Assembly: GCA_945898095.1 (NCBI GenBank) | Contig: CAMDHE010000008.1 | Location: forward strand, 1 to 64,000 | Reading direction: 5' to 3' | Source of the DNA: Roseateles toxinivorans | GTDB lineage: Bacteria; Pseudomonadota; Gammaproteobacteria; Burkholderiales; Burkholderiaceae_C | Length of the DNA stretch: 64,000 bases | Shown: positions 44,545-52,771 of the stretch, piece by piece | Position numbering within the stretch: position 1 is the stretch's first letter | Layout: every line of letters starts with the position of its first letter | Notes under the pieces: model-generated | Told to the model about the DNA's origin: nothing | What the model saw: the letters and a program-made list of their open reading frames with translations, nothing else | The model's database searches: none | Position numbers and translations under genes: made by a program

Positions 44545-45435
44545 TCAGGCTTGCGCGGACATGGCGGTCTGACTGGCGCGTATCTTCAGAAAATACACGT
44601 CCTCCAGGTCCGCCTCGACCTGCACAAAGCCTTCCTCGGGCTGACTGTCGGCATGGACGCTGATCTGCGGCTCGCCCCCCACCAGTCGCGAGGACAGCAC
44701 GTTGAAGCGCTGCTGGTACTCAGCCAAGGCGGCCTTGCTGACGCGCTTGCGCCAGACCTTGGACTTGAGCATGTCGATGGCGGCCTGGGGTTCGCCCTGC
44801 AACAGCACTTCCCCCTTGACGATCATCGCCATGCGCGGGCACAGGTCGGTCACATCCTCCACGATGTGCGTGGACAAAATGACCACCACCTGCTCGCCAA
44901 TTTCGGCCAGCAGGTTCAAGAATCGGTTGCGCTCGTCGGGGTCGAGGCCGGCCGTGGGCTCGTCCACAATCACCAGTTTGGGCGCCCCCAACAGGGCCTG
45001 GGCAATGCCAAAACGCTGACGCATGCCACCCGAGTAGCTGCCGAGTTTGCGTTTGCGTGCGTCCCATAAATTGGTCTGGTGCAGCAATGCTTCAACCTCC
45101 TCCTGGCGTTGGGCCTTGGCAGTCAGGCCCTTGAGCACTGCAAAATGGCTCAGCAAGTCTTCGGCGCTGACTTTGGGGTACACCCCGAAGTCCTGGGGCA
45201 AGTAGCCCAATTGGCGGCGCAGCCCTTCGTTATCGCGCAACACATCAATCTGGTCGAATTGAATGCTGCCACTGTCGGGCTCTTGCAAGGTCGCAATGGT
45301 CCGCATCAGCGACGATTTGCCCGCCCCGTTGGGGCCCAGCAATCCGTACATGCCGCGTGGAATCTCCAGGTTGACGTCTTTGAGTGCCTGCACCCCGTTG
45401 GCATAGGTCTTGTTGAGTCCCTTGATGGATAGCAT
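44545..45435 (-). CDS. ABC transporter ATP-binding protein, partner of the permease/M1 fusion
   Basis: A 296-residue ATPase. Walker A is GPNGAGKSS near residue 35, the Q-loop is YLPQDFGVYP, the signature reads SYSGGMRQRFGIAQALLGAP, Walker B is LVIVDEPTAGLDPDE, and the switch His is in ILSTHIVEDV. The degenerate signature (YSGGM) is usual for ABC-2 exporters of the CcmA/NatA type. The C-terminal ~70 residues are a variable domain. It precedes the 1192-residue permease/peptidase gene by 10 bp, so the two form one transporter. The chimeric STN gene ends only 24 bp upstream of its start. Confidence 0.92.
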   Translation of the reverse strand: MLSIKGLNKTYANGVQALKDVNLEIPRGMYGLLGPNGAGKSSLMRTIATLQEPDSGSIQFDQIDVLRDNEGLRRQLGYLPQDFGVYPKVSAEDLLSHFAVLKGLTAKAQRQEEVEALLHQTNLWDARKRKLGSYSGGMRQRFGIAQALLGAPKLVIVDEPTAGLDPDERNRFLNLLAEIGEQVVVILSTHIVEDVTDLCPRMAMIVKGEVLLQGEPQAAIDMLKSKVWRKRVSKAALAEYQQRFNVLSSRLVGGEPQISVHADSQPEEGFVQVEADLEDVYFLKIRASQTAMSAQA

Positions 45436-45459
45436 GCGCGTTCTTTCTGGCTTGAGTTG

Positions 45460-45873
45460 TCAACAGGGGCGCCGTCGGCGGGCGAGCGGCACAATGTACG
45501 ACATCAAACTTATGCCGACCAGCATGAGTGCAAGTGCCAGGCGAGGGGGGAATTTTCCGCGGACCGCGACAGTCGAAAGTCCTTGGACGATATTTGTGGA
45601 ATACAGGAGCTGGAAACCAGTCACCTGCACGAACTGATTGAGCCCGGCGTTTGCCGGTTGGGCCGGGATCTCAATCAAGAGCGTTTGCCCTAGTGGCTGT
45701 GACGCCAACGCCGATCGCGTCGTGAGTCCAGTAGCGGCAAGGACGGCTACCCGTCCGAGGTACAGCAGAAAACCTTTGGCGTATTTCAATTCTTGTCCAG
45801 TTGGGGCAGGCTTCCGACTTGCCGAAATCGCAAGAGCCGACAGCAACCCTCGTACAAGGCGCCAGCACGGCAT
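45460..45873 (-). CDS. Chimeric, truncated STN-domain protein (copy 2)
   Basis: About 137 residues. The first part matches copy 1 almost exactly: MPCWRLVRGLL, the export-like segment GFLLYLGRVAVLAATGLTTRSALA, and the STN blocks LLIEIPAQPANAGLNQFVQV and TGFQLLYSTNIVQG. At the repeat boundary (45520), within VALALML-like LALALML, the homology ends and the frame runs into unrelated codons VGISLMSYIVPLARRRRPC before the stop. The last STN strand is therefore lost, which makes a folded domain doubtful. The gene lies upstream of the ABC ATPase on the same strand, so its start signals could drive the ABC genes. It is best treated as a rearrangement product. Confidence 0.5.
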   Translation of the reverse strand: MPCWRLVRGLLSALAISASRKPAPTGQELKYAKGFLLYLGRVAVLAATGLTTRSALASQPLGQTLLIEIPAQPANAGLNQFVQVTGFQLLYSTNIVQGLSTVAVRGKFPPRLALALMLVGISLMSYIVPLARRRRPC

Positions 45874-45908
45874 CACCCCCACCGGGTTAACCACCAGTTT
45901 CACCTCGA
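45520..45908. repeat. Direct repeat, right copy (~389 bp, STN gene)
   Basis: Counterpart of 40078-40465, same orientation, with scattered single-base differences and one single-base length difference. Between this repeat and the receptor stop at 46090 there is no recognisable gene. Confidence 0.88.
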
Positions 45909-46089
45909 ATAGTGGAGCTCAAACTCCTTGCCTTCTTGCCGGCCCAGCGCGCCGACATGGAGCAGCGTGCGCCAGGGCCCCAGCCCGCTCGTCTGCCGTG
46001 CGGCGGTCTGCAGATCGTCGGCGGCCGCCTTAGCCCCTGGCCCAGTGCCATTACGCCCATCGCGAAAACGCCCAGCGCGCGCAGCCCTC

Positions 46090-48417
46090 TCAGCGGCCCA
46101 GCGCATAGCGCAGCTCCAGCCCAATGGTGCGCGGGCGCAGCCGGTTGGCTAAAACGTCGATCACGCCCGGCCCCAGCGGCTGCACGGTGCGGAAGCTGAC
46201 CGCGCCGTTGTCGTTGGCCAGGTTCTCGCCGAAGAGCGACAACGTCCAGCCCGCTTGCTCGAAGCTGACGCGCGCGTTGACGTTGTTGATGGCATCGCCT
46301 GCCTGGTACAGCGGGAACGATGGGAACTCGCGCTTGGTGTGGTGCTGGAAGCCCAGCCGCGCCCGGCCCTGCCAGGCACCGAAGGCCGCAAAGCGGTACT
46401 CCGCCGAGCCGCTGAAGGTGACCTTGGAGATCTCGTCCACCGGCTTGCCCGCGGCAATGCCGGTGCCCGGCACGCCGGCGGCGTAGCGGGCATCGGTGTA
46501 GCCGCCTGCCAGCGTGAAGGTCAGCGCCGACGACACGTCCAACGCCATGCTGGCCTCGACGCCATCGGTCGTGGTGCCGCCGGAGTTGATGAGACCGTTG
46601 AAACCGGCGGTGCCGAGCGGGATGCGCACCGTCACGTCCTTCCAGTCGCTGTGGTAAACGGCGGCTTCGACGGTCATGCGCTTGTCCAGCAGCTGGACCT
46701 TGGTGCCCAGCTCGTAGGTCCAGATGGAGTCGGGCTTGAGCGCGGCCGGCAGCGCGATGCCCAAGGGGCCAGCCATCGCCAGCGAAAGGGCGGCCTGGTT
46801 CTGCCCGGAGCGGAAGCCCTTGGAGGCGCTGGTGTAGACCTGCCAGTCTGGGCGGGCCTTCCAGGCCAGCGAAAAGCGCGGGTTGGTGCTGTTGAAGGTG
46901 TTGTCGGTGGGAGGCGAGGCCATGCCGGAGTTACTCTCCGTGCCTTGCAGACGGTCCTGGAACCGGCGCACGCCCGCGGTCAGCTCCAGCGGCAGGCCGG
47001 GCAGGTTGTAAGAGGCCTCGGCGAACACGGCCCGCGCGGTCGAATCCGCGCGCCCGATGTTGTTCACCCCGAAGACCGCGAACACGAACTTGTCGTCGCG
47101 GCGGGAATCACGCTGGTACAGGCCGGCGGTCCAGCGCAGATCCGACTTGCCGTTGGAGGCCACGCGCAACTCGTGCGCGCCCACGTCGATGTCGAGCGTC
47201 GTGATCAAGGGGCCGCCGTAGACGATGCCCGACAATGGAAATGCCAGGCTCATGCGAGAGTAGCTGTAGAACAGCGACACGGCGTCGAAGTCATAGGTGG
47301 CGGAGGCCCCGGCCAGTTCGTACTTCAAGGTGTTCGACAACGTGTTCGGCGAGTTGCCCGCGGTGCCCTGGTCGGTGGCACTGCTGCCGCCCTTCGGGTA
47401 GTTGCCGGCGAAGCTCCAGTAGGTGGCGTTCAAGGTCAGGCGATCGGTGGCATCCCAGCGCGCGCGCACGCGCGCTGTGTCGATGCGCGAGGAGTTGACG
47501 TTGCTGGCCTTGCTGAGGGGGTCGTCGATCCAGCCCGACAGCTCTTCGTGTGTGGCGGCTACTCGGACGGCGACCCTGTCGCCCAGCGGCACGTTGACCA
47601 TCGCCTTGGTGCCGGTGTTGTTGCCGCCGCCGTCGGTGCGTGAGCCGCCCAACTGGCCCGCAAAGCTGAACTCGCCCAGGCGCGCGTTGTTCGTGAGCAT
47701 GCGCACCGTGCCGCCCATCGAGCCTTCCCCGAACAAGGTGCCCTGTGGGCCGCGCAGAATTTCGATGCGCTCCAGGTCCCATGCGCGCACATCGGGTGCG
47801 ATGGGCACGGTCACGCCGGTGAAGGGCAGGTCGTCGAGGTAGTAACCGTTCGGGTTGGCACCCAGCGAAGTCGAGATGCCGCGTATGGCCACCCTCGGTC
47901 CCAGGTACCCGTCGTCGTAGGAGCTGACACCCGGCGCGTCCTGCAGCACCTCGCTTACGCTGGCCGCGCCGCGCCGCCGCAAGCCTTCGCCCGTGATCGC
48001 GGTGACGGCGATCGGCACGTCCAGTATGCGCTCGTCCTTCTTGCGCGCCGTCACGATGACGGTGTCGAGCGAGGTCATTTCGCCTTTCCTCTGCAAAGTG
48101 GCCGAGTTATTGCCCGTGTCGACGATGACAAGGCCTGACCCGTCTAGCAAGCGTCTCAGCGCCTCACGCGGTGTGAGGCTCCCGCTGACGGACTTGGCGT
48201 TGATGCCGCGCACGAGCTCTGGAGAGAAGAGCAGTTGGTAGCCGGTCTGCTCAACCAGGCGCCGCAGTGCAGCGGCGGCCGGCTGCGCCGGAATTTCAAT
48301 GGCAAGGGCTTGCGCACCAGCACCCTGCGCATGAACGTTGGCAAGAGGGAGCATCGCAGCCATCAGCAGCGCAGCCGCCAAGGGAATGGGGCGAAGCAGT
48401 CGAGTCGAACGAGTCAT
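46090..48417 (-). CDS. TonB-dependent siderophore-type receptor with STN signalling domain
   Basis: A 775-residue outer-membrane receptor. Signal peptide RLLRPIPLAAALLMAAMLPLANVHAQ is followed by an STN domain (LAIEIPAQPAAAALRRLVEQTGYQLLFSPELV...VDTGNNSATL), a TonB-box/plug region (TVIVTARKKDERILDVPIAVTAITGEGLRRRG, LQDAPGVSSYDDGYLGPRVAIRG) and a barrel that ends in LRPRTIGLELRYALGR with no stop-proximal truncation. The ATG at 48417 follows CAGGAGA. The STN domain makes it the natural partner of the fecI-fecR pair 6 kb away. Similarity of IRG/PLPF motifs to ferric-chelate receptors suggests a siderophore ligand, but the ligand is not determined. Confidence 0.9.
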   Translation of the reverse strand: MTRSTRLLRPIPLAAALLMAAMLPLANVHAQGAGAQALAIEIPAQPAAAALRRLVEQTGYQLLFSPELVRGINAKSVSGSLTPREALRRLLDGSGLVIVDTGNNSATLQRKGEMTSLDTVIVTARKKDERILDVPIAVTAITGEGLRRRGAASVSEVLQDAPGVSSYDDGYLGPRVAIRGISTSLGANPNGYYLDDLPFTGVTVPIAPDVRAWDLERIEILRGPQGTLFGEGSMGGTVRMLTNNARLGEFSFAGQLGGSRTDGGGNNTGTKAMVNVPLGDRVAVRVAATHEELSGWIDDPLSKASNVNSSRIDTARVRARWDATDRLTLNATYWSFAGNYPKGGSSATDQGTAGNSPNTLSNTLKYELAGASATYDFDAVSLFYSYSRMSLAFPLSGIVYGGPLITTLDIDVGAHELRVASNGKSDLRWTAGLYQRDSRRDDKFVFAVFGVNNIGRADSTARAVFAEASYNLPGLPLELTAGVRRFQDRLQGTESNSGMASPPTDNTFNSTNPRFSLAWKARPDWQVYTSASKGFRSGQNQAALSLAMAGPLGIALPAALKPDSIWTYELGTKVQLLDKRMTVEAAVYHSDWKDVTVRIPLGTAGFNGLINSGGTTTDGVEASMALDVSSALTFTLAGGYTDARYAAGVPGTGIAAGKPVDEISKVTFSGSAEYRFAAFGAWQGRARLGFQHHTKREFPSFPLYQAGDAINNVNARVSFEQAGWTLSLFGENLANDNGAVSFRTVQPLGPGVIDVLANRLRPRTIGLELRYALGR

Positions 48418-48603
48418 TGATATCTCCTGGTGATTGATTCTGTGTTCGGAATGTCGAGCCTTGCTCGGCACCACTAGAACACTGGTTCGACGCGCCAAGG
48501 TACCGACTCCCCCATGGGGATTTCACTATTCGGGTTTTCACTGGAGCGCACAGACTGGCAGCCGCAGTCGGTGCTCTGCCATGTCCAACTACGGAATCTA
48601 GGC

Positions 48604-49332
48604 TCAAGTCGCTTTGCTCGAACTGGCAAAGAAACCGTTCAAGGTCAGCCGCCCGGTCTGCGGATCGTCGTTCAGGCTTTGCGGCGCGGTGATGGCGCCG
48701 CTGTGGAAGATCGCGCCGTTGTAGAAAATCATGCGGTTCCACTGCGCCGGCAAGGTGCAGGTCCGCTCGAAATACTCGTTCGAGTCGACCATATAACCTT
48801 GCGCCACCGCATAGCGGCGCGTGAACTCGGGGCCTTCCATCGCGACTGCATCGCGCACCAACTGGTTCGTCTCGGCGGGTGAGCGCTTGGGCAGATAAAA
48901 ACTGGTGCCACCCAACTGGCTATCCTCGAACAGATAAAGCACCGAGGCGGCGATGCATTCGCCGGGGATGACATCGTCGAGATCGCGGTGACATGACCAT
49001 TGGCGCGGCGCCAGTTCCTGCGGGGTAAAGCTGACCATCGACAAGCGGCAACTCATCCTCAGCGTGCGCCTGCCGCCAAGCAGGCGGCGGATATGTTGAC
49101 GAAAAAACTCATCGAGTCGACTCGAAAAATCAGCTGGCATGCCGAGTTCAAGCCCGGGGTAGGCAAAAACCGGCGGACGCTTGAATTGATGGCGATTGAG
49201 CTGCGCCAACTCGACCATCCGCTCCGGGTTGAGCAGCACATCGTCGATGACATAAGCATGGTCATCGGGCCCGATCCGGATCGGCTGGATCCGCGGGCGC
49301 GGATTGAATGCAGGAAGGAATTGGGAATCCAT
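48604..49332 (-). CDS. DUF6445 family protein
   Basis: A 242-residue soluble protein. The recognisable DUF6445 pattern is AYVIDDVLLNPERMVELAQ, SMVSFTPQELAPRQWSCHRD, ECIAASVLYLFEDSQLGGTSFYLP and the end MIFYNGAIFHSGAI...GRLTLNGFF. The CHRD...LGGTSFY...HSG layout (His-x-Asp and a distant His) resembles a 2-oxoglutarate/Fe(II) dioxygenase-like jelly roll, but iron binding is inferred. Relatives are often found with flavin-dependent halogenases next to sugar TonB receptors, as here. I chose the ATG at 49332 (MDSQFLPAFNPR). Its 3' side faces the island's receptor gene, so the right island edge lies between ~48480 and 48603. Confidence 0.8.
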   Translation of the reverse strand: MDSQFLPAFNPRPRIQPIRIGPDDHAYVIDDVLLNPERMVELAQLNRHQFKRPPVFAYPGLELGMPADFSSRLDEFFRQHIRRLLGGRRTLRMSCRLSMVSFTPQELAPRQWSCHRDLDDVIPGECIAASVLYLFEDSQLGGTSFYLPKRSPAETNQLVRDAVAMEGPEFTRRYAVAQGYMVDSNEYFERTCTLPAQWNRMIFYNGAIFHSGAITAPQSLNDDPQTGRLTLNGFFASSSKAT

Positions 49333-49420
49333 CAGGGGTCCGGTTCTGCGGCTAAGCCCGTCCTGGAGTATCGCCTTGCCCATCGGTTAAATTCGACGCT
49401 TACACAAATCAAGGGCGGCC

Positions 49421-49720
49421 ATGATCTTCACCTTCATCCTGATGGACAAACCCGACAGCGCCGAACTGCGCCAGTCCATGCGGCCGCAGCACAAGGCCTA
49501 TCTTGCCGCAGCGGCTGATCGCATCGCTTTTGCCGGCCCCTTCACCAGCGACGACGGGCAGACGATGATTGGCAGCCTGCTGGCGATCGACTTTGCCTCG
49601 CGTTCAGCCGCGATGGAATGGCTCAAAGCCGAGCCCTTCACGCAAGCCGGCCTTTACGCCAGCGCCAGCGTGCAGCCCTTCCTCAATCTATGGCCGCAAA
49701 AAACCGGTTTCCCGCAGTGA
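49421..49720 (+). CDS. YciI-like protein
   Basis: A 99-residue protein of the YciI/YCII family, a dimeric ferredoxin-like fold with a conserved His/Asp pair. MIFTFILMDKPDSAELRQSMRPQHKAYL contains the family H-x-x-Y(L) site, and FAGPFTSDDGQTMIGSLLAIDFAS matches the GP...D....GS pattern. W...EPF..AGLY..A.V.PF ends the domain. The function is not known for most members. It lies on the plus strand between DUF6445 (divergent) and the cytosolic amylase (convergent), so it is its own transcription unit. Confidence 0.88.
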   Translation: MIFTFILMDKPDSAELRQSMRPQHKAYLAAAADRIAFAGPFTSDDGQTMIGSLLAIDFASRSAAMEWLKAEPFTQAGLYASASVQPFLNLWPQKTGFPQ

Positions 49721-49747
49721 GCGGGATCGAAAGCGCCGAGATCAGGG

Positions 49748-50992
49748 TCAGAGACTTGATTCGACCTGCCATTGCCAGGCAGCCAGTTGCTGCATCCTGC
49801 CGTTCAATTGAAAAGTCTGGGCCTGATTGGAAAGATTCACCGCCACCGTGACCTTGTTGCTGCCCAATTGGCGGCTGAAGGCAAACAGCTGTTGATTGCC
49901 CGTATCGAGCAGCAATACCGGCGCGCCATATTGGCCATTGGCCAGCGCCGGGTTGTTCTTCTTCAGCGCCAGCAGCCCGCTATAAAAGGCCTCAAGTTCG
50001 AGCGTCTTCCAGTCGATCGGGTCTTTCTCGAAGAATTCGAGCCGCCGGGTCAAACGCGCTTCCTGGCCGCCGTAGATCAAGGGCATGCCGGGTAGAGTGA
50101 AGCTCAGCACAGCCAGGGCCTGGTAAGCCTCACCATAAAGTTCGGCGTCGGTGCCATGCCAGCTGTTGAAGTCATGGTTGCTGGTGAAATTCATCCGGTA
50201 AGCATGGCCTGGATAGGCGGATTCTTTGCCGACCCAGTCGCGCAGCTCCTTGGCACCGGCCTGCCCCTTGCCAATCGCCTTCATCAGCTCGGCCAGGTCC
50301 CAGCCATAGCTCATGTCGAAGGCGGCGCGGTGCAGATCGGCCTGGTCGGATTCGGCCAGCATGAACATCGGCTTGATGGCGTCAAGTTCCCGGCGGGCAA
50401 GCTCCCAGAAATCGGTGGGCAAAAGGCTGGCCACATCGCAGCGGAAACCATCGATATTGACCTCGCGGACCCAGAACGCCATCTCGGCGATCATCGCCTC
50501 GCGCAATGCAGGGTTTTCATAATTGAGCCCGACGACATCGGTCCAGTATTCAGGCTCGGGGCCCAAGTTGAAGGTGACCGGGAAAATCTCGCCCTTGGCA
50601 TCTTGCTTGTACCAATCCTTGTGGATGCGGGTCCAGGGATGATCCCAGGCGCTGTGGTTGGCAACCCAGTCCAGGATGACCTTGATGCCCAGGCCATGGG
50701 CTTGTTCAATCAGTTGGCGTGCATCACCCAGGCTGCCGAATTCCGGGTTCACCGCCCGGTAGTCGCTGATCGAGTAATAGCTGCCGAGGCTGCCCTTGCG
50801 ATTGAGCTTGCCGATCGGCTGCAAAGGCATCAGCCAGATCAGCTCGACACCCATCTTCTTCAGTCGTGGCAGCTGCGCAGCAAAGGCCTTGATCGTGCCT
50901 TCGGGCGTGTACTGGCGCAGGTTCACCTGGTAAATGCTGACCTGGCGCGACCAGGCCACATGGGCCATTTCAGCAGGAGAATTTTGACTCAT
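49748..50992 (-). CDS. Cytosolic alpha-amylase family glycosidase (GH13)
   Basis: A compact 414-residue GH13 enzyme without signal peptide, so it should act on imported maltodextrins in the cytosol. Motifs are IYQVNLRQYTPEG, LDWVANHSAWDH, GFRCDVASL (nucleophile D186), LAESDQADL (acid/base E214) and TSNHDFNSW (D274). The domain-C end (LFAFSRQLGSNKVTVAVNLSNQ) is short. I chose the ATG at 50992 (MSQNSPAEM); an ATG at 51031 preceded by AGGA would add 13 residues. The halogenase gene ends 71 bp upstream, so both may belong to the receptor-driven operon. Confidence 0.9.
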   Translation of the reverse strand: MSQNSPAEMAHVAWSRQVSIYQVNLRQYTPEGTIKAFAAQLPRLKKMGVELIWLMPLQPIGKLNRKGSLGSYYSISDYRAVNPEFGSLGDARQLIEQAHGLGIKVILDWVANHSAWDHPWTRIHKDWYKQDAKGEIFPVTFNLGPEPEYWTDVVGLNYENPALREAMIAEMAFWVREVNIDGFRCDVASLLPTDFWELARRELDAIKPMFMLAESDQADLHRAAFDMSYGWDLAELMKAIGKGQAGAKELRDWVGKESAYPGHAYRMNFTSNHDFNSWHGTDAELYGEAYQALAVLSFTLPGMPLIYGGQEARLTRRLEFFEKDPIDWKTLELEAFYSGLLALKKNNPALANGQYGAPVLLLDTGNQQLFAFSRQLGSNKVTVAVNLSNQAQTFQLNGRMQQLAAWQWQVESSL

Positions 50993-51062
50993 GGCGAAGT
51001 TCGGAATAAAGGCTGCTGCCTTGTGATGCAATCCTGATCGGCAGCGAGAATTTTCCCCAAGC

Positions 51063-52595
51063 TCAGCCCATCATCGGCTTGGCCGCAGCGCAATGCTGAG
51101 CGATATAGGCCGCATGGTCGGGCATCACCTCGACGCATTTGGCGATCACCTCGCGCACGCTTTCCAGATACTCGGCCGTGTCGGCCTCTGATTGCACATC
51201 GGCCAGCGGGTGGTAGCCTGCGGTCTGCAGGTTCTGACCCTGCATCACCTGCAGCCAGCCGACCTCGGCGAACAGCTCGTCGTCGACGCGCAGCAAGCGC
51301 GCCCGCGAGCGATACAGATCCATCTTGTGGGTCAGCGCCTCGGGCACCGGCATCGCCGCACAGGCCTGCCAGAAGGCGCTGTCGTCGCGCTGGTTGAGCT
51401 TGTAGTGCAGGATGATGAAGTCGCGGATGCGCTCGAACTCGAAACGGCTCTGGCGGTTGTATTCCTTGATGTCTACCGGGTCGAAGCCCTGGTCGGGGAA
51501 GAAATTGACCAGGCGCGAAATCGCCGTCTGGATCAAGTGGATCGAGGTCGACTCGAGCGGCTCCAGGAAACCGCCGGCCAAGCCGATCGCCACCACATTG
51601 CGATTCCAGGCCTGCTTGCGCATGCCGGTGGTGAACTTGATCAGGCGCGGGTCGGCCAGCGGCTTGCCGTCCAGATTGGCCAGCAGCGTCGCTGCGGCCT
51701 CATCCTCACTGATGAAGCTGCTGCAAAAGACATGTCCGTTGCCGATTCGGTGTTGCAGCGGGATGCGCCATTGCCAACCGGCGCTGTGCGCGGTCGAGCG
51801 CGTGTAGGGCGTCAGCGGCGCCACCGAATCGCAGGGCACGGCCAGCGCGCGGTCACAGGGCAGCCAATGGGTCCAGTCTTCGTAGCCGGTCTTCAAGGTC
51901 TCTTCGATCAACAGGCCGCGAAAGCCTGAGCAGTCGATGAACAATTCACCTTCGATGCGCTCGCCGCTGGCCAGCACCACCGCGGCCACGTCGCCATCGC
52001 GCGTGCCGCCGTCATTGCGCTGCGCGACCTCGACGATCTTGCCCTCGATGCGCTGCACGCCGCGCTGCTGTGAGAGCTTGGACAGAAAGCCTGCATACAG
52101 GCTGGCGTCGAAATGGTAGGCATGGTTGATGTCGGCCAGCGGCGAGTTCGCCACCTCGTGGCTGGCCGGCATGAACTTGCCGGCCATCGCGGCCATGCGG
52201 GTGATCGAATATTCACCCAGGTCGCTGGCCTTGCCGATGCGGCTCATCTTCTGCCAATACTGCTCGAAGCTGACCGGCCAGATGTCCTGCCCGAAGCGGC
52301 CGAAGCCATGCATGTAACGATCGCCCAGCTTGCCCCAGTTGACGAATTCGATGCCGAGCTTGAAGGTGCCCTGCGTGGCCTTCAGAAACTCGTTTTCATC
52401 GATGCCCACCACCTTGTTGAAGCGCTGGATCATCGGAATGGTCGCTTCGCCGACACCGACGATGCCGATCTCGTCGGACTCCACCAAGCGGATCTGGTAG
52501 CGCCCGCGCAGCATCGTCGACAGCGCCGCCGCAGTCATCCAGCCTGAAGTGCCGCCACCGACGATGACGATGGTCTTGATAGGAGGATTTTGCAT
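51063..52595 (-). CDS. Flavin-dependent tryptophan-halogenase family protein
   Basis: A 510-residue FADH2-dependent halogenase homologue. The FAD motif VGGGTSGWM is at residues 12-20, catalytic-type lysine K79 lies in QGTFKLGIEF, the halogenase signature WxWxIP is GWQWRIP (W274, W276), and EPLESTSIH at ~345-353 matches the substrate-side loop. All residues needed for HOCl/HOBr formation are therefore present. The natural substrate is unknown; members near maltose-type TonB receptors are common in Xanthomonas and Caulobacter, but their role is unresolved. I chose the ATG at 52595; a TTG four codons upstream is an alternative. It lies between the receptor and the amylase. Confidence 0.9.
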   Translation of the reverse strand: MQNPPIKTIVIVGGGTSGWMTAAALSTMLRGRYQIRLVESDEIGIVGVGEATIPMIQRFNKVVGIDENEFLKATQGTFKLGIEFVNWGKLGDRYMHGFGRFGQDIWPVSFEQYWQKMSRIGKASDLGEYSITRMAAMAGKFMPASHEVANSPLADINHAYHFDASLYAGFLSKLSQQRGVQRIEGKIVEVAQRNDGGTRDGDVAAVVLASGERIEGELFIDCSGFRGLLIEETLKTGYEDWTHWLPCDRALAVPCDSVAPLTPYTRSTAHSAGWQWRIPLQHRIGNGHVFCSSFISEDEAAATLLANLDGKPLADPRLIKFTTGMRKQAWNRNVVAIGLAGGFLEPLESTSIHLIQTAISRLVNFFPDQGFDPVDIKEYNRQSRFEFERIRDFIILHYKLNQRDDSAFWQACAAMPVPEALTHKMDLYRSRARLLRVDDELFAEVGWLQVMQGQNLQTAGYHPLADVQSEADTAEYLESVREVIAKCVEVMPDHAAYIAQHCAAAKPMMG

Positions 52596-52697
52596 GGCGT
52601 TTTTCAATCAGGAAATCGGTTGAAGGGAATTGTGCCCTTCAGTATGAAACAAGCCCTGCGGACGGGGTCGGCAGGGCTCGGGTCAGCGGCTCGATGC

Positions 52698-52764
52698 GGT
52701 CCGGGTACCTCGCGGAGCCCGGACCCTGGCCAGCCACAAAGCCTCGCGTGGGCGAGTCTTTGTG
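52698..52764 (-). terminator. Two hairpins between the TonB receptor and halogenase genes
   Basis: GGTCCGGG (52698-52705) pairs with CCCGGACC (52718-52725), and CACAAAG (52735-52741) pairs with CTTTGTG (52758-52764). Neither has a T-tract on the minus strand, so partial termination or mRNA 3'-end protection is more likely than full termination. Confidence 0.45.
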
Positions 52765-52771
52765 AACGGGC

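Noticed and set aside
45909-46089. Small minus-strand open frame after the TonB receptor
   Set aside because: No family pattern, out of frame with the receptor and lacking a ribosome-binding site; considered junction sequence.
46255-47643. Plus-strand open frame (462 codons) opposite the STN receptor
   Set aside because: Antisense to a receptor with clear STN and plug domains.
48510-48519. Palindrome CCCCATGGGG upstream of the STN receptor as an operator
   Set aside because: A 10-bp palindrome in high-GC DNA is not rare, it occurs once, and no matching site was seen upstream of fecI.
38219-48603. Classical transposon or integrative element
   Set aside because: No transposase, integrase, terminal inverted repeats, target duplication or tRNA target was seen at the presumed island edges.
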